From Jiangella gansuensis DSM 44835 (GTDB taxonomy: Bacteria; Actinomycetota; Actinomycetes; Jiangellales; Jiangellaceae), in assembly GCF_000515395.1 (NCBI RefSeq), contig NZ_KI911782.1, positions 783,090 to 847,089 on the forward strand: a stretch of 64,000 nucleotides of DNA, written 5' to 3'. The notes under the pieces were generated by a model. It made no database searches, was not told the DNA's origin, and saw nothing but the letters and a program-made list of their open reading frames with translations. The translations under genes were made by a program, and so were the position numbers. Of the stretch, positions 7,498 through 15,378 are shown in pieces. Each line of letters starts with the position of its first letter. The first letter of the stretch is position 1.

Positions 7498-8631
7498 ATG
7501 ACGGTGATCGCCGGTGCGCGGATCGTCACGCCGGACGGCGTGCTGGAGGACGGCTGGCTGGAGGTGTCCGGGCAGCGCATCGCCGGCCTGGGCACCGGTG
7601 AGCCGCCCCGGCCGGCCGACCGCGACGTGGCCGGCCGCTGGTTGGTCCCCGGTTTCGTCGACATCCACTCCCACGGCGGCGGCGGTGGCAGCGTCGTCGG
7701 CGCCGACCCCGGCCAGGTGCGCGCGTTCGTCGCCACCCACCGCGCGCACGGCACGACGTCACTGATGGCCAGCCTGGTCACCGGCAGCTACGACGACCTC
7801 GAACGGGACATCCGTGCGCTGGCCGGGATGGTCGACGACGGGCTCGTCGCCGGCATCCATCTGGAAGGGCCGTGGATCTCGCCGGCCCGCAAGGGCGCGC
7901 ACGACGAGTCGGCGCTGCGGGCACCGGAACCGGCCGCGGTGCGCCGCCTGCTCGACGCCGGCCGTGGGACGGTGCGCATGGTGACGCTGGCCCCCGAGCT
8001 GGAGTACGGCCTGGACGCGGTGCGCGCGGTGGTCGACGCCGGCGCGGTCGCCGCGGTCGGGCACACCGACGCCGGCTACGACGTCGCGCGGCAGGCCATC
8101 GACGCCGGCGCCACGGTCGCGACCCACCTGTTCAACGCGATGGCTCCGGTGCACCACCGCAAGCCGGGGCCCATCGTCGCCCTGCTGGAGGACAAGCGCG
8201 TCACGGTCGAGCTGATCCTCGACGGAGTCCACCTGCACCCGGCCATCGCCCGGCACGTCCGGGCCGCCGCCGGTGCCGGGCGGGTGGCTCTGGTCACCGA
8301 CGCGATCGACGCCACCGACATCGGCGACGGCGACTACGTGCTCGGCGGGCTCCCGGTGCGGGTCACCGACGGCGAGGCACGGCTGGTGGAGGGCGGCTCC
8401 ATCGCCGGCAGCACGCTGACCATGGACCGAGCGTTCCGGTTCGCCGTCGAGCAGGGCGGGTTCACGGTGCCGGAGGCCGTCGAGGCGACGTCGGCCAACC
8501 CGGCCCGGGTGCTGGGCATCGGTGACCGGGTCGGCGCCCTGGCCACCGGGCTCCAGGCCGACCTCGTCGTCCTCGACGAGTCGCTGCGGGTCGAGGCCGT
8601 GATGTCGCGGGGGTCGTGGCTGCCGGCGTGA
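7498..8631 (+). CDS. nagA: N-acetylglucosamine-6-phosphate deacetylase
   Basis: A 377-residue amidohydrolase that removes acetate from GlcNAc-6-P, the first cytosolic step in amino-sugar and peptidoglycan recycling. Motifs are the metal-binding VDIHSHGGGG, HLEGPWISPARKGAHD (Glu metal ligand), VGHTDAGYD, THLFNAMAPVHHRKPG, DGVHLHP and the catalytic Asp in LVTDAIDAT. ATG 7498 follows GGGAGG by 8 nt. It is divergent from a hypothetical gene and ends at a perfect 21-bp hairpin. No nagB or GlcNAc transporter is adjacent. Confidence 0.95.
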   Translation: MTVIAGARIVTPDGVLEDGWLEVSGQRIAGLGTGEPPRPADRDVAGRWLVPGFVDIHSHGGGGGSVVGADPGQVRAFVATHRAHGTTSLMASLVTGSYDDLERDIRALAGMVDDGLVAGIHLEGPWISPARKGAHDESALRAPEPAAVRRLLDAGRGTVRMVTLAPELEYGLDAVRAVVDAGAVAAVGHTDAGYDVARQAIDAGATVATHLFNAMAPVHHRKPGPIVALLEDKRVTVELILDGVHLHPAIARHVRAAAGAGRVALVTDAIDATDIGDGDYVLGGLPVRVTDGEARLVEGGSIAGSTLTMDRAFRFAVEQGGFTVPEAVEATSANPARVLGIGDRVGALATGLQADLVVLDESLRVEAVMSRGSWLPA

Positions 8632-8633
8632 GC

Positions 8634-8687
8634 CCGCTCACGTCCTGCGGGCCTAGGAGTCCGACCAGGCCCGCAGGACGTGAGCGG
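8634..8687. terminator. Perfect 21-bp inverted repeat between convergent genes
   Basis: Arms 8634-8654 and 8667-8687 are exact reverse complements with a 12-nt loop. The right arm is coding sequence for the last residues (AAHVLRAW) of the minus-strand gene, whose TAG stop straddles the left arm and loop (8653-8655). It lies 3 bp beyond nagA. No T-run, but stem strength and convergent setting suggest a bidirectional terminator. Confidence 0.7.
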
Positions 8688-8937
8688 CGGCCTCCTCGGC
8701 GGTCCAGCCGTAGGTCTCGGCCTTGCGGCGCAGTCGCTTGCGGTCGCGCTTGGAGAGGTGAACCAGCACCTCGGTGTCGTCGTCGGCGGAGTGGCCCTTC
8801 TTCCGGTGCTTCTTCGCCGACTTGGCGACGGCCGGCTCGCTGACGGCGAGCGACGACAGGTGGGCGGCGGCGGGCCGCACGGTGCCGTCGGGCGCGCGGA
8901 CCAGGGCCGGACGGGGCTGCGGTAGGCCTGCGCTCAT
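8653..8937 (-). CDS. Small basic protein coupled to ParA-like ATPase
   Basis: A 94-residue protein translated from ATG 8937, which overlaps the ParA stop (ATGA). The N-terminal half is Pro/Ala-rich linker. The C-terminal half has a lysine-rich patch (KSAKKHRKKGHSADDDTE) followed by VLVHLSKRDRKRLRRKAE and a final helix AAAHVLRAW. A short strand followed by two helices resembles a ribbon-helix-helix DNA-binding unit, which would suit a ParB-like or adaptor role, but no specific family is recognised. Its last codons form one arm of the terminator hairpin. Confidence 0.75.
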   Translation of the reverse strand: MSAGLPQPRPALVRAPDGTVRPAAAHLSSLAVSEPAVAKSAKKHRKKGHSADDDTEVLVHLSKRDRKRLRRKAETYGWTAEEAAAHVLRAWSDS

Positions 8938-9734
8938 CGCGCCGCTCCCTTCGCGAACGGCCCGGCATTGGACCGGACGCCGGTGAGCAGGAGGTCGAGG
9001 TAGCCGGCGAACACGCGGGACACCTCGCGGGCACCCGGGGACGGCCAGCGCTGGACGGGCAGGCACGCACCCTGGGCACGGGTGATCGCGGATCGCTCCG
9101 GCACGACGGGGTCGAGCACCAGGTCGCGGTACGCCGCGATGAGTTCGTCCAACCGATAGCGGTGTTCCGCCGCACCCGCACGGAACCGGTTGACCACGAT
9201 GCCCGCCGGGCGCAGCCGCAGGTTGTGCCCGCGGCGGACGGCGTCGACGGCGGCCAGGGCCTGCTGCGCCCCGGTGAGCGCGAACGCCGTCGGCTCGGCC
9301 ACCACGAGCGCGACATCGCTGGCGGCGAGGGCGCTGCTGGTCAGCTCGGCCAGGCTGGGCGGGCAGTCGAGCAGGACGAGGTCGGCGTCGCGCAGACCCG
9401 CCAGCGCCGAGCGCAACCGGTGCCGTGCCGGTGCGCCGTCGGCCGGATGGTTGTGTCCCTCCAGCACCGGCTCACTGGCCAGCACCCGGACGGTGTCGCC
9501 CCAGCCGCTGGCCGTCACGGCATCGCCGACAGGCACGGCGCGATCGGCGGACAGGACGTCGTTGGCGGTGAAGCGCACCTCGGCGGGATCGAGCGCGGTG
9601 GTCGCGTTGCCCTGAGGGTCGAGGTCCACCACCACACACGGAACGCCGATAGCCCGTGCGGCACCGGCCAGGCCGAGCGTCACGGACGTCTTACCGACGC
9701 CACCTTTGAGGCTCAGCACACTCACGGTCGGCAT
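8934..9734 (-). CDS. ParA/MinD-family ATPase
   Basis: A 266-residue deviant-Walker ATPase. It has KGGVGKTS at residues 9-16 (signature lysine of the ParA class), the switch segment VVDLDPQGNATTAL and Walker B region DLVLLDCPPSLAELTSSAL, then the family segment LVVAEPTAFALTGAQQAL. ATG 9734 is chosen because MPTVSVLSLKGG is the standard start. It is not beside a parB of usual size; instead a 94-residue basic protein is translationally coupled. It probably positions a cargo (DNA or protein complex) rather than the chromosome origin; this is inferred from the lack of parB/gidB neighbours. Confidence 0.88.
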   Translation of the reverse strand: MPTVSVLSLKGGVGKTSVTLGLAGAARAIGVPCVVVDLDPQGNATTALDPAEVRFTANDVLSADRAVPVGDAVTASGWGDTVRVLASEPVLEGHNHPADGAPARHRLRSALAGLRDADLVLLDCPPSLAELTSSALAASDVALVVAEPTAFALTGAQQALAAVDAVRRGHNLRLRPAGIVVNRFRAGAAEHRYRLDELIAAYRDLVLDPVVPERSAITRAQGACLPVQRWPSPGAREVSRVFAGYLDLLLTGVRSNAGPFAKGAAR

Positions 9735-9946
9735 CCCAGTGAGTTTGCCACGCCGCGGCCGTCTCGTCTGCACGCGCCGGCGCCGCGAACAGGGCTGTCC
9801 TGCACGATCGGCACCGGAAAACGAGACGCGGTCGCGATAAGCTCGTCACATCAGCCCGATGCGAGCCGGGCTGGATCACGACCGACGGCGCCCCCAATGC
9901 CCAGAGGTCGTCCGGTCTTCGTGAACAGAAGCTAGGAGAGCCGCCG

Positions 9947-10630
9947 GTGAGCGACCTCATCGATACGACAGAGATGTACCTCAAGACGATCTTCGAGCTC
10001 GAAGAGGAGGGCATCGTCCCCCTTCGCGCGCGCATCGCCGAGCGTCTGCACCAGTCCGGCCCCACCGTGAGCCAGACGGTCGCCCGCATGGAGCGCGACG
10101 GTCTGCTGCACGTGGACGAAGACCGCCATCTCGAGCTGTCGGAGAAGGGCCGGCTGCTGGCCATGCGGGTCATGCGCAAGCACCGCCTGGTCGAGCGGCT
10201 GCTCGTCGACGTCATCGGCCTGGACTGGGAGCTGGTGCACAACGAGGCATGCCGCTGGGAGCACGTGGTCTCCGAGGCCGTCGAGCGGCGCCTGGTCGAC
10301 CTGTTGCACGAGCCGGCCTCCGACCCGTACGGCAACCCGATCCCCGGCCTGCGCGAGCTCGGCACCCAGATCGAGGTCGAGGACTTCCGCGCCGGTGTCC
10401 GGCAGCTGAAGCACGCCAGCACCGCCGACGGTGCCGAGGTCACCGTCCGGCACATCGGCGAGCCGCTGCAGGTGGACGAGAAGCTGCTGGCCCATCTGCG
10501 CGAGGCCGAGATCGTGCCGGGCCGCACGGTGCGCGCCGTCACCACCGACGGCGGCATCCAGATCCGCAGCGCCGAGACCGTCGAACTGTCGGTCGCCGAC
10601 GCCTCGCACATCTTCGTGAGCGTGCCGTGA
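9947..10630 (+). CDS. ideR: Iron-dependent transcriptional regulator IdeR/DtxR
   Basis: A 227-residue DtxR-family repressor, very close to mycobacterial IdeR over its first 140 residues (DLIDTTEMYLKTIFELEEEG, RIAERLHQSGPTVSQTVARMERDGLL). All classical metal ligands are visible: M10, C102, E105, H106 (primary) and H79, E83, H98 (ancillary). A C-terminal SH3-like domain follows GNPIPGL. The GTG start has AGGAG upstream. It represses iron-uptake genes when Fe(II) is replete; the metal-chelate transport operon near 15.5 kb is one possible target but carries Fur/Zur-like rather than clear IdeR boxes. Translationally coupled to a rhodanese gene. Confidence 0.95.
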   Translation: MSDLIDTTEMYLKTIFELEEEGIVPLRARIAERLHQSGPTVSQTVARMERDGLLHVDEDRHLELSEKGRLLAMRVMRKHRLVERLLVDVIGLDWELVHNEACRWEHVVSEAVERRLVDLLHEPASDPYGNPIPGLRELGTQIEVEDFRAGVRQLKHASTADGAEVTVRHIGEPLQVDEKLLAHLREAEIVPGRTVRAVTTDGGIQIRSAETVELSVADASHIFVSVP

Positions 10631-10947
10631 GCGGTCCGGACATCACCGTCGACGACCTCGCTGCGAAGTGGCGCGACGGCGCCCACATCATCGACGTGCG
10701 CGAGCCGGGGGAGTACGTCGAGGCGCACATCCCGTGCGCGCGGTTGCTGCCGATGGGCGCCGTCATCGCCGAGCTGGACCAGATCCCCCGCGACCGTACC
10801 GTCTACGTCGTGTGCGCGGTCGGTGGGCGCAGCGCCCAGGTGGCCGACTACCTCGGTGCCCAGGGCATCGAGGCCCGCAACGTCGCCGGCGGCACCCAAG
10901 CGTGGGTCCGTGCCGGCCACCCGGTCGAGACGGGCCTACCGGAGTAA
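10627..10947 (+). CDS. Rhodanese-like domain protein
   Basis: A 106-residue single-domain rhodanese (sulfurtransferase fold). It has HIIDVREPGEYVEAHIPCA and the active-site loop CAVGGRS with the catalytic cysteine, then AGGTQAWVRAGHPVE. GTG 10627 overlaps the ideR stop (GTGA), so the longer frame starting inside ideR is rejected. It probably handles persulfide sulfur, for example for Fe-S assembly or redox control; coupling to an iron regulator makes an Fe-S role attractive but unproven. Confidence 0.9.
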   Translation: MSGPDITVDDLAAKWRDGAHIIDVREPGEYVEAHIPCARLLPMGAVIAELDQIPRDRTVYVVCAVGGRSAQVADYLGAQGIEARNVAGGTQAWVRAGHPVETGLPE

Positions 10948-10964
10948 CTCGGAGCCGCGCCGGC

Positions 10965-11231
10965 TCAGAGCCGGCGGACGTGCCGCACCAGCATCGCCGG
11001 CGCCTGCCGGGCGGTGCGGCTCTGCGGCGCCACCACGCCGGTGATCTCCACGTCGTCTCCAGGCTCAGCGGCGTTGTCGAACGGGCCGAGCAACTCGAAC
11101 CGCTCGCCGGACGCATCGAGCTCGAGGAAGCCTTCACGCTGGGCGTGGATGAGCTTCCCGCGTCGGGTCACCGCCGTCAGCGGGTCGGCGAACTCCGAGA
11201 TGCCACGGGTATCGAACTGACTCCTCGTCAT
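10965..11231 (-). CDS. Small conserved protein, possible OB-fold
   Basis: An 88-residue protein with alternating short strands (LTAVTRRGKLIHAQREGFLEL, ERFELLGPF, GDDVEITGVVAPQ) that resemble a small beta-barrel. The closing RQAPAMLVRHVRRL has the form 'PxxxVRxVRRL' common at the end of such domains. No catalytic residues or named family are recognised. It sits alone on the minus strand, convergent to the rhodanese gene and next downstream of prs on the same strand, 76 bp away, so weak co-transcription is possible. Confidence 0.7.
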   Translation of the reverse strand: MTRSQFDTRGISEFADPLTAVTRRGKLIHAQREGFLELDASGERFELLGPFDNAAEPGDDVEITGVVAPQSRTARQAPAMLVRHVRRL

Positions 11232-11307
11232 GAGGTACGAGTATGGATGTTCCGAGGCTCCCGCGCTTGGGAAATGCCCGAATTCGTCACGCTGCGTGAG
11301 CGACGTC

Positions 11308-12264
11308 TCACGTATCGTGGAACAGCGCGCTGACCGACTCGCCGTTGTGGATGCGCCGGATCGCCTCCGCGAGCAGCGGCGCCACCGACAGCACCGTGAG
11401 TTTGGGGTGCTGGTTGCCGTCGGCCAGCGGGACGGTGTTGGTGCAGACGATCTCCTCGACGTCGGGCTGGTCGCCGAGGCGGCTCAGCGCGTCGTCGGCG
11501 AACAGCCCGTGGGTGCAGGCGATCCGGATGGACCGCGCGTCGCGTTCCCGCAGCCGCTCCATCAGCTCGATCAGCGTGCTGCCCTTGGCGATCTCGTCGT
11601 CGAGCACGATGATGTCGCGCCCTTCGACGTCACCGATGATCGCGGTGATGGTGACGTTGTCGTCGGCGAAGCGCTGCTTCGCGCCGGCGGCCACCGGGAC
11701 GCCGAGCATACGGGCGAACGCGGACGCGGGCTTGGCGTTGCCCAGGTCCGGGGAGACGACGACGGAGTTCGACAGGTCGTGGCCGCGGAAGTGCGACGCG
11801 AGCTCGCGAAGCGCGTGGAGCTGGTCGACCGGGACGCTGAAGAAGCCGTGCACCTGCGGCGAGTGCAGCGTCATCGCGAGCACCCGGTTGGCGCCGGCGG
11901 CGACCAGCAGGTCGGCCATCAGCCGGCCACCGATGGAGATGCGCGGCGCGTCCTTCTTGTCCGACCGTGCGTAGGCATAGTGCGGCATGACGACGGTGGT
12001 CCGCGCCGCCGAGGCGCCCCGGGCCGCGTCGAGCATGAGGAACAGCTCCACGAGGTGCTCCTGGACCGGTGGGACGATCGGCTGGATCAGGAAGACGTCG
12101 TGCTCGCGGCAGTTGGCCTGCAACTGCACTTCCAGGCAGTCGTTCGCGAACCGCTGGATGCGGACGGGGCTGAGGGTGGCGCCCAACTGGGCGCAGATCT
12201 CGGTGGCCAACTCGGGGTGGGCACTGCCACTGAAAACGGCGATGTCGCGCATGGTCGCGAGCAT
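11308..12264 (-). CDS. Ribose-phosphate pyrophosphokinase (PRPP synthetase) paralogue
   Basis: A 318-residue PRPP synthetase-like protein with RDIAVFSGSAHPELATEI, ATP/ribose-5-P region RFANDCLEVQLQANCREHDVFL, the PYARSDKK-type loop (HYAYARSDKKDAPRISIGG) and the PRPP-binding loop VLDDEIAKGSTL where canonical enzymes have DDxxDTGGT. That change marks the divergent second Prs type of actinobacteria; activity is likely but altered regulation is expected. The ATG at 12264 lies 1 nt after the MarR stop (TGAGATG), so the genes are coupled; ATG 12252 is an alternative start. The pairing with MarR is unusual for a nucleotide-precursor enzyme. Confidence 0.85.
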   Translation of the reverse strand: MLATMRDIAVFSGSAHPELATEICAQLGATLSPVRIQRFANDCLEVQLQANCREHDVFLIQPIVPPVQEHLVELFLMLDAARGASAARTTVVMPHYAYARSDKKDAPRISIGGRLMADLLVAAGANRVLAMTLHSPQVHGFFSVPVDQLHALRELASHFRGHDLSNSVVVSPDLGNAKPASAFARMLGVPVAAGAKQRFADDNVTITAIIGDVEGRDIIVLDDEIAKGSTLIELMERLRERDARSIRIACTHGLFADDALSRLGDQPDVEEIVCTNTVPLADGNQHPKLTVLSVAPLLAEAIRRIHNGESVSALFHDT

Positions 12265-12265
12265 C

Positions 12266-12739
12266 TCACGCCGGCGGTCCGGGCCTGTCGTCGTGCGGCG
12301 CCAGCACCGCCGCGAGGATCTCCCCGAGCTGGCGCACCTGCTGCGCGGTCAGCGGGTCGAAGAGGACCCCGCGGACCTCTTCGACATGGCCGGGCGCGGC
12401 GTCGGCGAGGACGGCGAACCCCTCGTCGGTGAGCGTGGCGATGGTGGCCCGCCCGTCGGTCTCGTGCCGCCTGCGACGTACCCAGCCGGCCGCTTCGAGT
12501 TTCGCGACCGCATGCGACAGCCGGCTGGGCGACGAGCTGACCGTCCGCGCCAGCTGGGACATCGTCATGGAGCGTTCCGGCGCCTCGGACAGCATGGCGA
12601 GGACGATGTAGTAGGCATGCGGCATGCCCGCGTCGCGCTGGAGCTGCCGGTCCAGGGCGTCCCTGAGCAGCTGGTTGGCCTGCAGGTAGGTCCGCCAGAC
12701 CCGTTGTTCGTCGGTGGTGAGCCACCGTGTCCCGCGCAC
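12266..12739 (-). CDS. MarR-family transcriptional regulator
   Basis: A 157-residue MarR protein: helices around WLTTDEQRVWRTYLQANQLLRDAL, then MPHAYYIVLAMLSEAPERSMTMSQLARTVSSSPSRLSHAVAKLE as winged-helix core and the wing RRRRHETDGRATIATLTDEG. GTG 12739 is taken as start because homologous sequence begins here and a palindrome lies just upstream (12761-12772). No well-spaced SD is present, so the mRNA may be nearly leaderless. It is the first gene of a two-gene operon with the Prs paralogue. Confidence 0.88.
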   Translation of the reverse strand: MRGTRWLTTDEQRVWRTYLQANQLLRDALDRQLQRDAGMPHAYYIVLAMLSEAPERSMTMSQLARTVSSSPSRLSHAVAKLEAAGWVRRRRHETDGRATIATLTDEGFAVLADAAPGHVEEVRGVLFDPLTAQQVRQLGEILAAVLAPHDDRPGPPA

Positions 12740-12760
12740 CGCTCCAGCATAGGTAGAAGG

Positions 12761-12772
12761 TTGAGCGTTCAA
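12761..12772. promoter_or_regulatory. MarR-type palindrome overlapping a promoter
   Basis: TTGAGCGTTCAA is a 12-bp near-perfect palindrome (TTGA/TCAA arms). On the minus strand its TTGAAC could serve as -35, with TATGCT 15 bp further. It lies about 22 bp upstream of the MarR start, an ideal position for autorepression. Confidence 0.5.
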
Positions 12773-12822
12773 GCGTGGGGGCCTAAGATGCGGCCCGGCG
12801 GAGGGTAAGCGGCGTGCCGCCG

Positions 12823-13362
12823 TCAGTCTGCCAGGCTCAGCCTGGCGCGACGGACCGGCGGCTCGCCCGCCCACGTCGTGCGGTTTCCGGTTCCGGCGGT
12901 CTCCGGGCCGATGGTGAACCCGAGCGCCTCCAGGAAATGGTCGCCGGCCGGCCAGGCGGTGCTCGACGACGCGGTGACCTCGTCCAGCCCGGCCTCGCGG
13001 GCCTCCTTCAGCAGCACGGTCGCGACCGCGCGGCCCAGCCCACGGCCACGGTGCGACGGCGCCAGCAGGAACAGGCCGACGGCGGCGGCACGGCCGTGCG
13101 GGTGCCCGACGACGGCGTCGACGAGGCCGACGATCTTCTCGCCGGCGCGGACGGTGAACAGCCGCTTGTCCTCGAAGGACGCGCCGTCCGGAAGGGAGTA
13201 GAACAGGCCCTGCACGTCGCCGGGGCCGGACGGGCCGCCGGTGACGGCCTCGAACCAGTCGTCGCACATCGCGAAGAGTTCCAGCAGGCCCGGCTCGTCG
13301 TCCGGCTCGATCTGCTCCCGCACGACGACGGGGCCGAAGTCGGTGGCAACGGTCCAGATCAT
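12823..13362 (-). CDS. GNAT-family N-acetyltransferase
   Basis: A 179-residue acetyltransferase with the acetyl-CoA binding motif LLAPSHRGRGLGRAVATVLL (R/QxxGxG/A) and the following alpha-helix KEAREAGLDEV, plus the C-terminal strand FLEALGFTIGPETAG. A start at ATG 13362 (MIWTVATDFGPVVVREQ) is preferred; the open frame continues upstream without SD. The substrate is unknown; amine, amino acid or antibiotic acetylation are all possible in this superfamily. The gene stands alone, divergent from a small lipoprotein gene. Confidence 0.88.
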   Translation of the reverse strand: MIWTVATDFGPVVVREQIEPDDEPGLLELFAMCDDWFEAVTGGPSGPGDVQGLFYSLPDGASFEDKRLFTVRAGEKIVGLVDAVVGHPHGRAAAVGLFLLAPSHRGRGLGRAVATVLLKEAREAGLDEVTASSSTAWPAGDHFLEALGFTIGPETAGTGNRTTWAGEPPVRRARLSLAD

Positions 13363-13438
13363 GTCGTCACCATAACCGGCGGCCGGGGTGCGCTGGCGAG
13401 CCCAGGAACCCCCGCCACGCCCCGGACGTCCAAGTCGT

Positions 13439-13801
13439 GTGAGGACGAGTCGGGTCGGGTTGGTGGCCGTCGCAGCGGTGGCGGTGCTGCTCGCCGCCGG
13501 GTGCGGGGACGAACCCCGCACGTCCGGCGACGACCCGACCACGACGGTTTCGCCGACGGCCGAGATCCCCACGGCGACGCCCACCACCCTGCCCGATCCC
13601 GGGGAACTGACCGGGGTGCCTGAGCGCGGTGTCGAAGCGGGTTGCTGGCTGCTCGACGGGTACCTGCTGCTGGGCGGGGACGAGACCCTCCTCGCGTCAG
13701 GGCAGGAGTTGCGGGTCACCGGCCACATTGCCCGTGACGTCCTGACCACCTGCCAGCAGGGCACGCCGTTCCAGGTGGAGACGGTCGAGCCCGTTCAGTG
13801 A
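13439..13801 (+). CDS. Small secreted lipoprotein
   Basis: About 120 residues from GTG 13439. A type-II signal peptide (RTSRVGLVAVAAVAVLLAAGCGD; short basic start, hydrophobic core, lipobox LAAGC) is followed by a Thr/Pro/Asp-rich linker and a small C-terminal domain (GCWLLDGYLLLGGDETLLASGQELRVTGHI) containing two more cysteines. The frame is open back to GTG 13388, which would add 17 basic residues; the shorter form gives a normal signal peptide. The function is unknown; the domain may be a small beta-barrel. It converges with hsp20 (stops 4 bp apart). Confidence 0.75.
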   Translation: MRTSRVGLVAVAAVAVLLAAGCGDEPRTSGDDPTTTVSPTAEIPTATPTTLPDPGELTGVPERGVEAGCWLLDGYLLLGGDETLLASGQELRVTGHIARDVLTTCQQGTPFQVETVEPVQ

Positions 13802-13805
13802 ACGG

Positions 13806-14228
13806 TCAGGCCGCCCGCGTCACCTCGATGCGGGTGGGCGACGTGCCGGCGTAGGCGCCCGCCACCCGAACGGTCAGCACGCCGGCGTCGTAGGCGGCGC
13901 TGACGGCGCTCGGGTCGACCGGTGCGCCCAGCGCGACCACGCGGCGGAAGCCGCCGTAGCGGACCTCGCGGACGCGGCGGCCCTCGGACTCCTCGTCGCG
14001 GGTGTCGCGACGTTCGCCGCGGACCACGAGCTTGCGCCCCTCGACCTCGACGGTGACGTCCTGCTCCGGGTCGATGCCCGGCAGATCGAACCGGGCCACG
14101 AGGTCGTCGCCCTCACGGGCGACATCCGCGGCCGGAGCGAACCCCGTCGCCGGGCGGGCGGCCGGAGTCTCCCAGAACGAGCGGAACAGCCGGTCCACAT
14201 CGGGGAACGGAACGAGAGTGGTGCTCAT
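13806..14228 (-). CDS. Small heat-shock protein, Hsp20/alpha-crystallin family
   Basis: A 140-residue sHsp: a variable N-terminus with PFPDVDRLFRSFWE, then an alpha-crystallin domain (APAADVAREGDDLVARFDLPGIDPEQDVTVEVEGRKLVVRGERR, ending AYDAGVLTVRVAGA). It is an ATP-independent holdase that binds unfolding proteins. ATG 14228 follows AAGGAG by 6 nt. Its upstream region carries a HAIR element (14281-14301), so HspR-type heat-shock repression is expected. Confidence 0.93.
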   Translation of the reverse strand: MSTTLVPFPDVDRLFRSFWETPAARPATGFAPAADVAREGDDLVARFDLPGIDPEQDVTVEVEGRKLVVRGERRDTRDEESEGRRVREVRYGGFRRVVALGAPVDPSAVSAAYDAGVLTVRVAGAYAGTSPTRIEVTRAA

Positions 14229-14280
14229 GGGTATCTCCTTCGTGTCGTAATCCTGGCGTGACCAGGTATGACACGTACAA

Positions 14281-14301
14281 CTTGAGTCAGGGCGACTCAA
14301 T
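14281..14301. promoter_or_regulatory. HAIR element (HspR operator) upstream of hsp20
   Basis: CTTGAGT (14281-14287), 7-bp spacer, ACTCAAT (14295-14301). The HspR-associated inverted repeat consensus is CTTGAGT-N7-ACTCAAG, so 13 of 14 defined positions match. It lies 52 bp upstream of the hsp20 start, a repressor position. Confidence 0.85.
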
Positions 14302-14337
14302 TCCCAGGAGCCCGTTCGCCGACGGCGATCGCGACGG

Positions 14338-15213
14338 TCAGGTGCGGTGGCCGACGTGCACGCTGCGGGCGCTGAGGGAGAAGACGTCGTCGCGACGGCC
14401 GAGCCAGGCGTCGTCGCCGGGGTCGAGCAGACGCGCCCAGGTGCGGGCGTCGCTCGGGTCGAGCTCGCCGTCCGCGTCGGCGCGGCGGACCCGCTGCGCC
14501 AGCGTGTCCAGGACGCTGCGCAGGTCGGCGGCGCTGAGCGGGGTGGGCCGCTCGAACGTGAACGTGCGGGTGCTGACGTCGCTCAGCCCGGCCCGACGCA
14601 GCGCGGTCGGCCAGCCGTACGGCATCGGCACGCTGCCCGGCAGGCCGGCGCGCATCCGCGCGAACCACCGGTCCTCCGCGGCCAGCAAGCGCACCTCTAG
14701 CCCCGGCGTGCCGATGCCGATGTCCCACGGCAGGTGCCGGCCCGGCAGGCCGCCCTCGGCCAGCGCCAGCCGGCCGCCGGGCGCGAGCAGCGCCGCCAGT
14801 GCGTCGATGGCTCCCTGCTGGTCGGCGACGTGATGGATCGACGACGACGCCCAGATGACGTCCGCGCCGCGGGCCACCGTGGGCAGAACCGCGAGCTCGG
14901 TGTCGAGATCCGCGCGCAGGAGCCGGAGGTGCCCGTCGTCGATGCCGGACTCCACGATGCGGCGCCGGGCGGCGTCGAGCACCTCGACATCGCTGTCGAC
15001 GCCCACGACGAACGCCGACGGCGGCAGTTCGGCCCCGAGCGCCTCGGCCATTCCGGCGCCGCCGCAGCCGACGTCGACGGCGAGCCGGTCGGCTGGGCGG
15101 ACCAACTCGTGCGCGACGAGCCGGTACCAGGCGGCGTCGTCGGCGACGGCGGCACTGAGCCGCTCCGCTTCGTCGGCCCAGTTGATCATGACGAATGGTT
15201 GAGTGCTGGTCAT
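14338..15213 (-). CDS. Class I SAM-dependent methyltransferase
   Basis: A 291-residue methyltransferase with SAM motif I VDVGCGGAGMAEAL, acidic motif II region VVGVDSDVEVLDAARRR, motif III RLLRADLDT and post-motif LAALLAPGGRLALAEGG. The C-terminal half is family-specific (PWDIGIGTPGLEVRLLAAEDRWFARMR, DVSTRTFTFERPTPLSAADLRSVLD), similar to small-molecule methyltransferases. ATG 15213 is preceded by AGGGGGG. The substrate is unknown. It is divergent from the metal-chelate transport operon with a 265-bp shared upstream region. Confidence 0.85.
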   Translation of the reverse strand: MTSTQPFVMINWADEAERLSAAVADDAAWYRLVAHELVRPADRLAVDVGCGGAGMAEALGAELPPSAFVVGVDSDVEVLDAARRRIVESGIDDGHLRLLRADLDTELAVLPTVARGADVIWASSSIHHVADQQGAIDALAALLAPGGRLALAEGGLPGRHLPWDIGIGTPGLEVRLLAAEDRWFARMRAGLPGSVPMPYGWPTALRRAGLSDVSTRTFTFERPTPLSAADLRSVLDTLAQRVRRADADGELDPSDARTWARLLDPGDDAWLGRRDDVFSLSARSVHVGHRT

Positions 15214-15378
15214 GGCTCGGCCCCCCTGGGTGTTTCGGCCGCGGCCCGACCGGTTGCCAGCTGAGGACCGGTCACCGTGGTCGGCCAGCACCCATTGTGC
15301 GCCGCCGGCGGCGCCGTGGGTACCGGTCCGCGCGATCCGATCTGCCGAGAACGCCGGCCGGGCCTCGTGCGATCTTCT

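Noticed and set aside
11308-12264. PRPP synthetase paralogue as a pseudogene because of the unusual DDEIAKGST loop.
   Set aside because: The frame is full length with all other conserved segments, and this loop variant is typical of the second Prs type, so loss of function is not supported.
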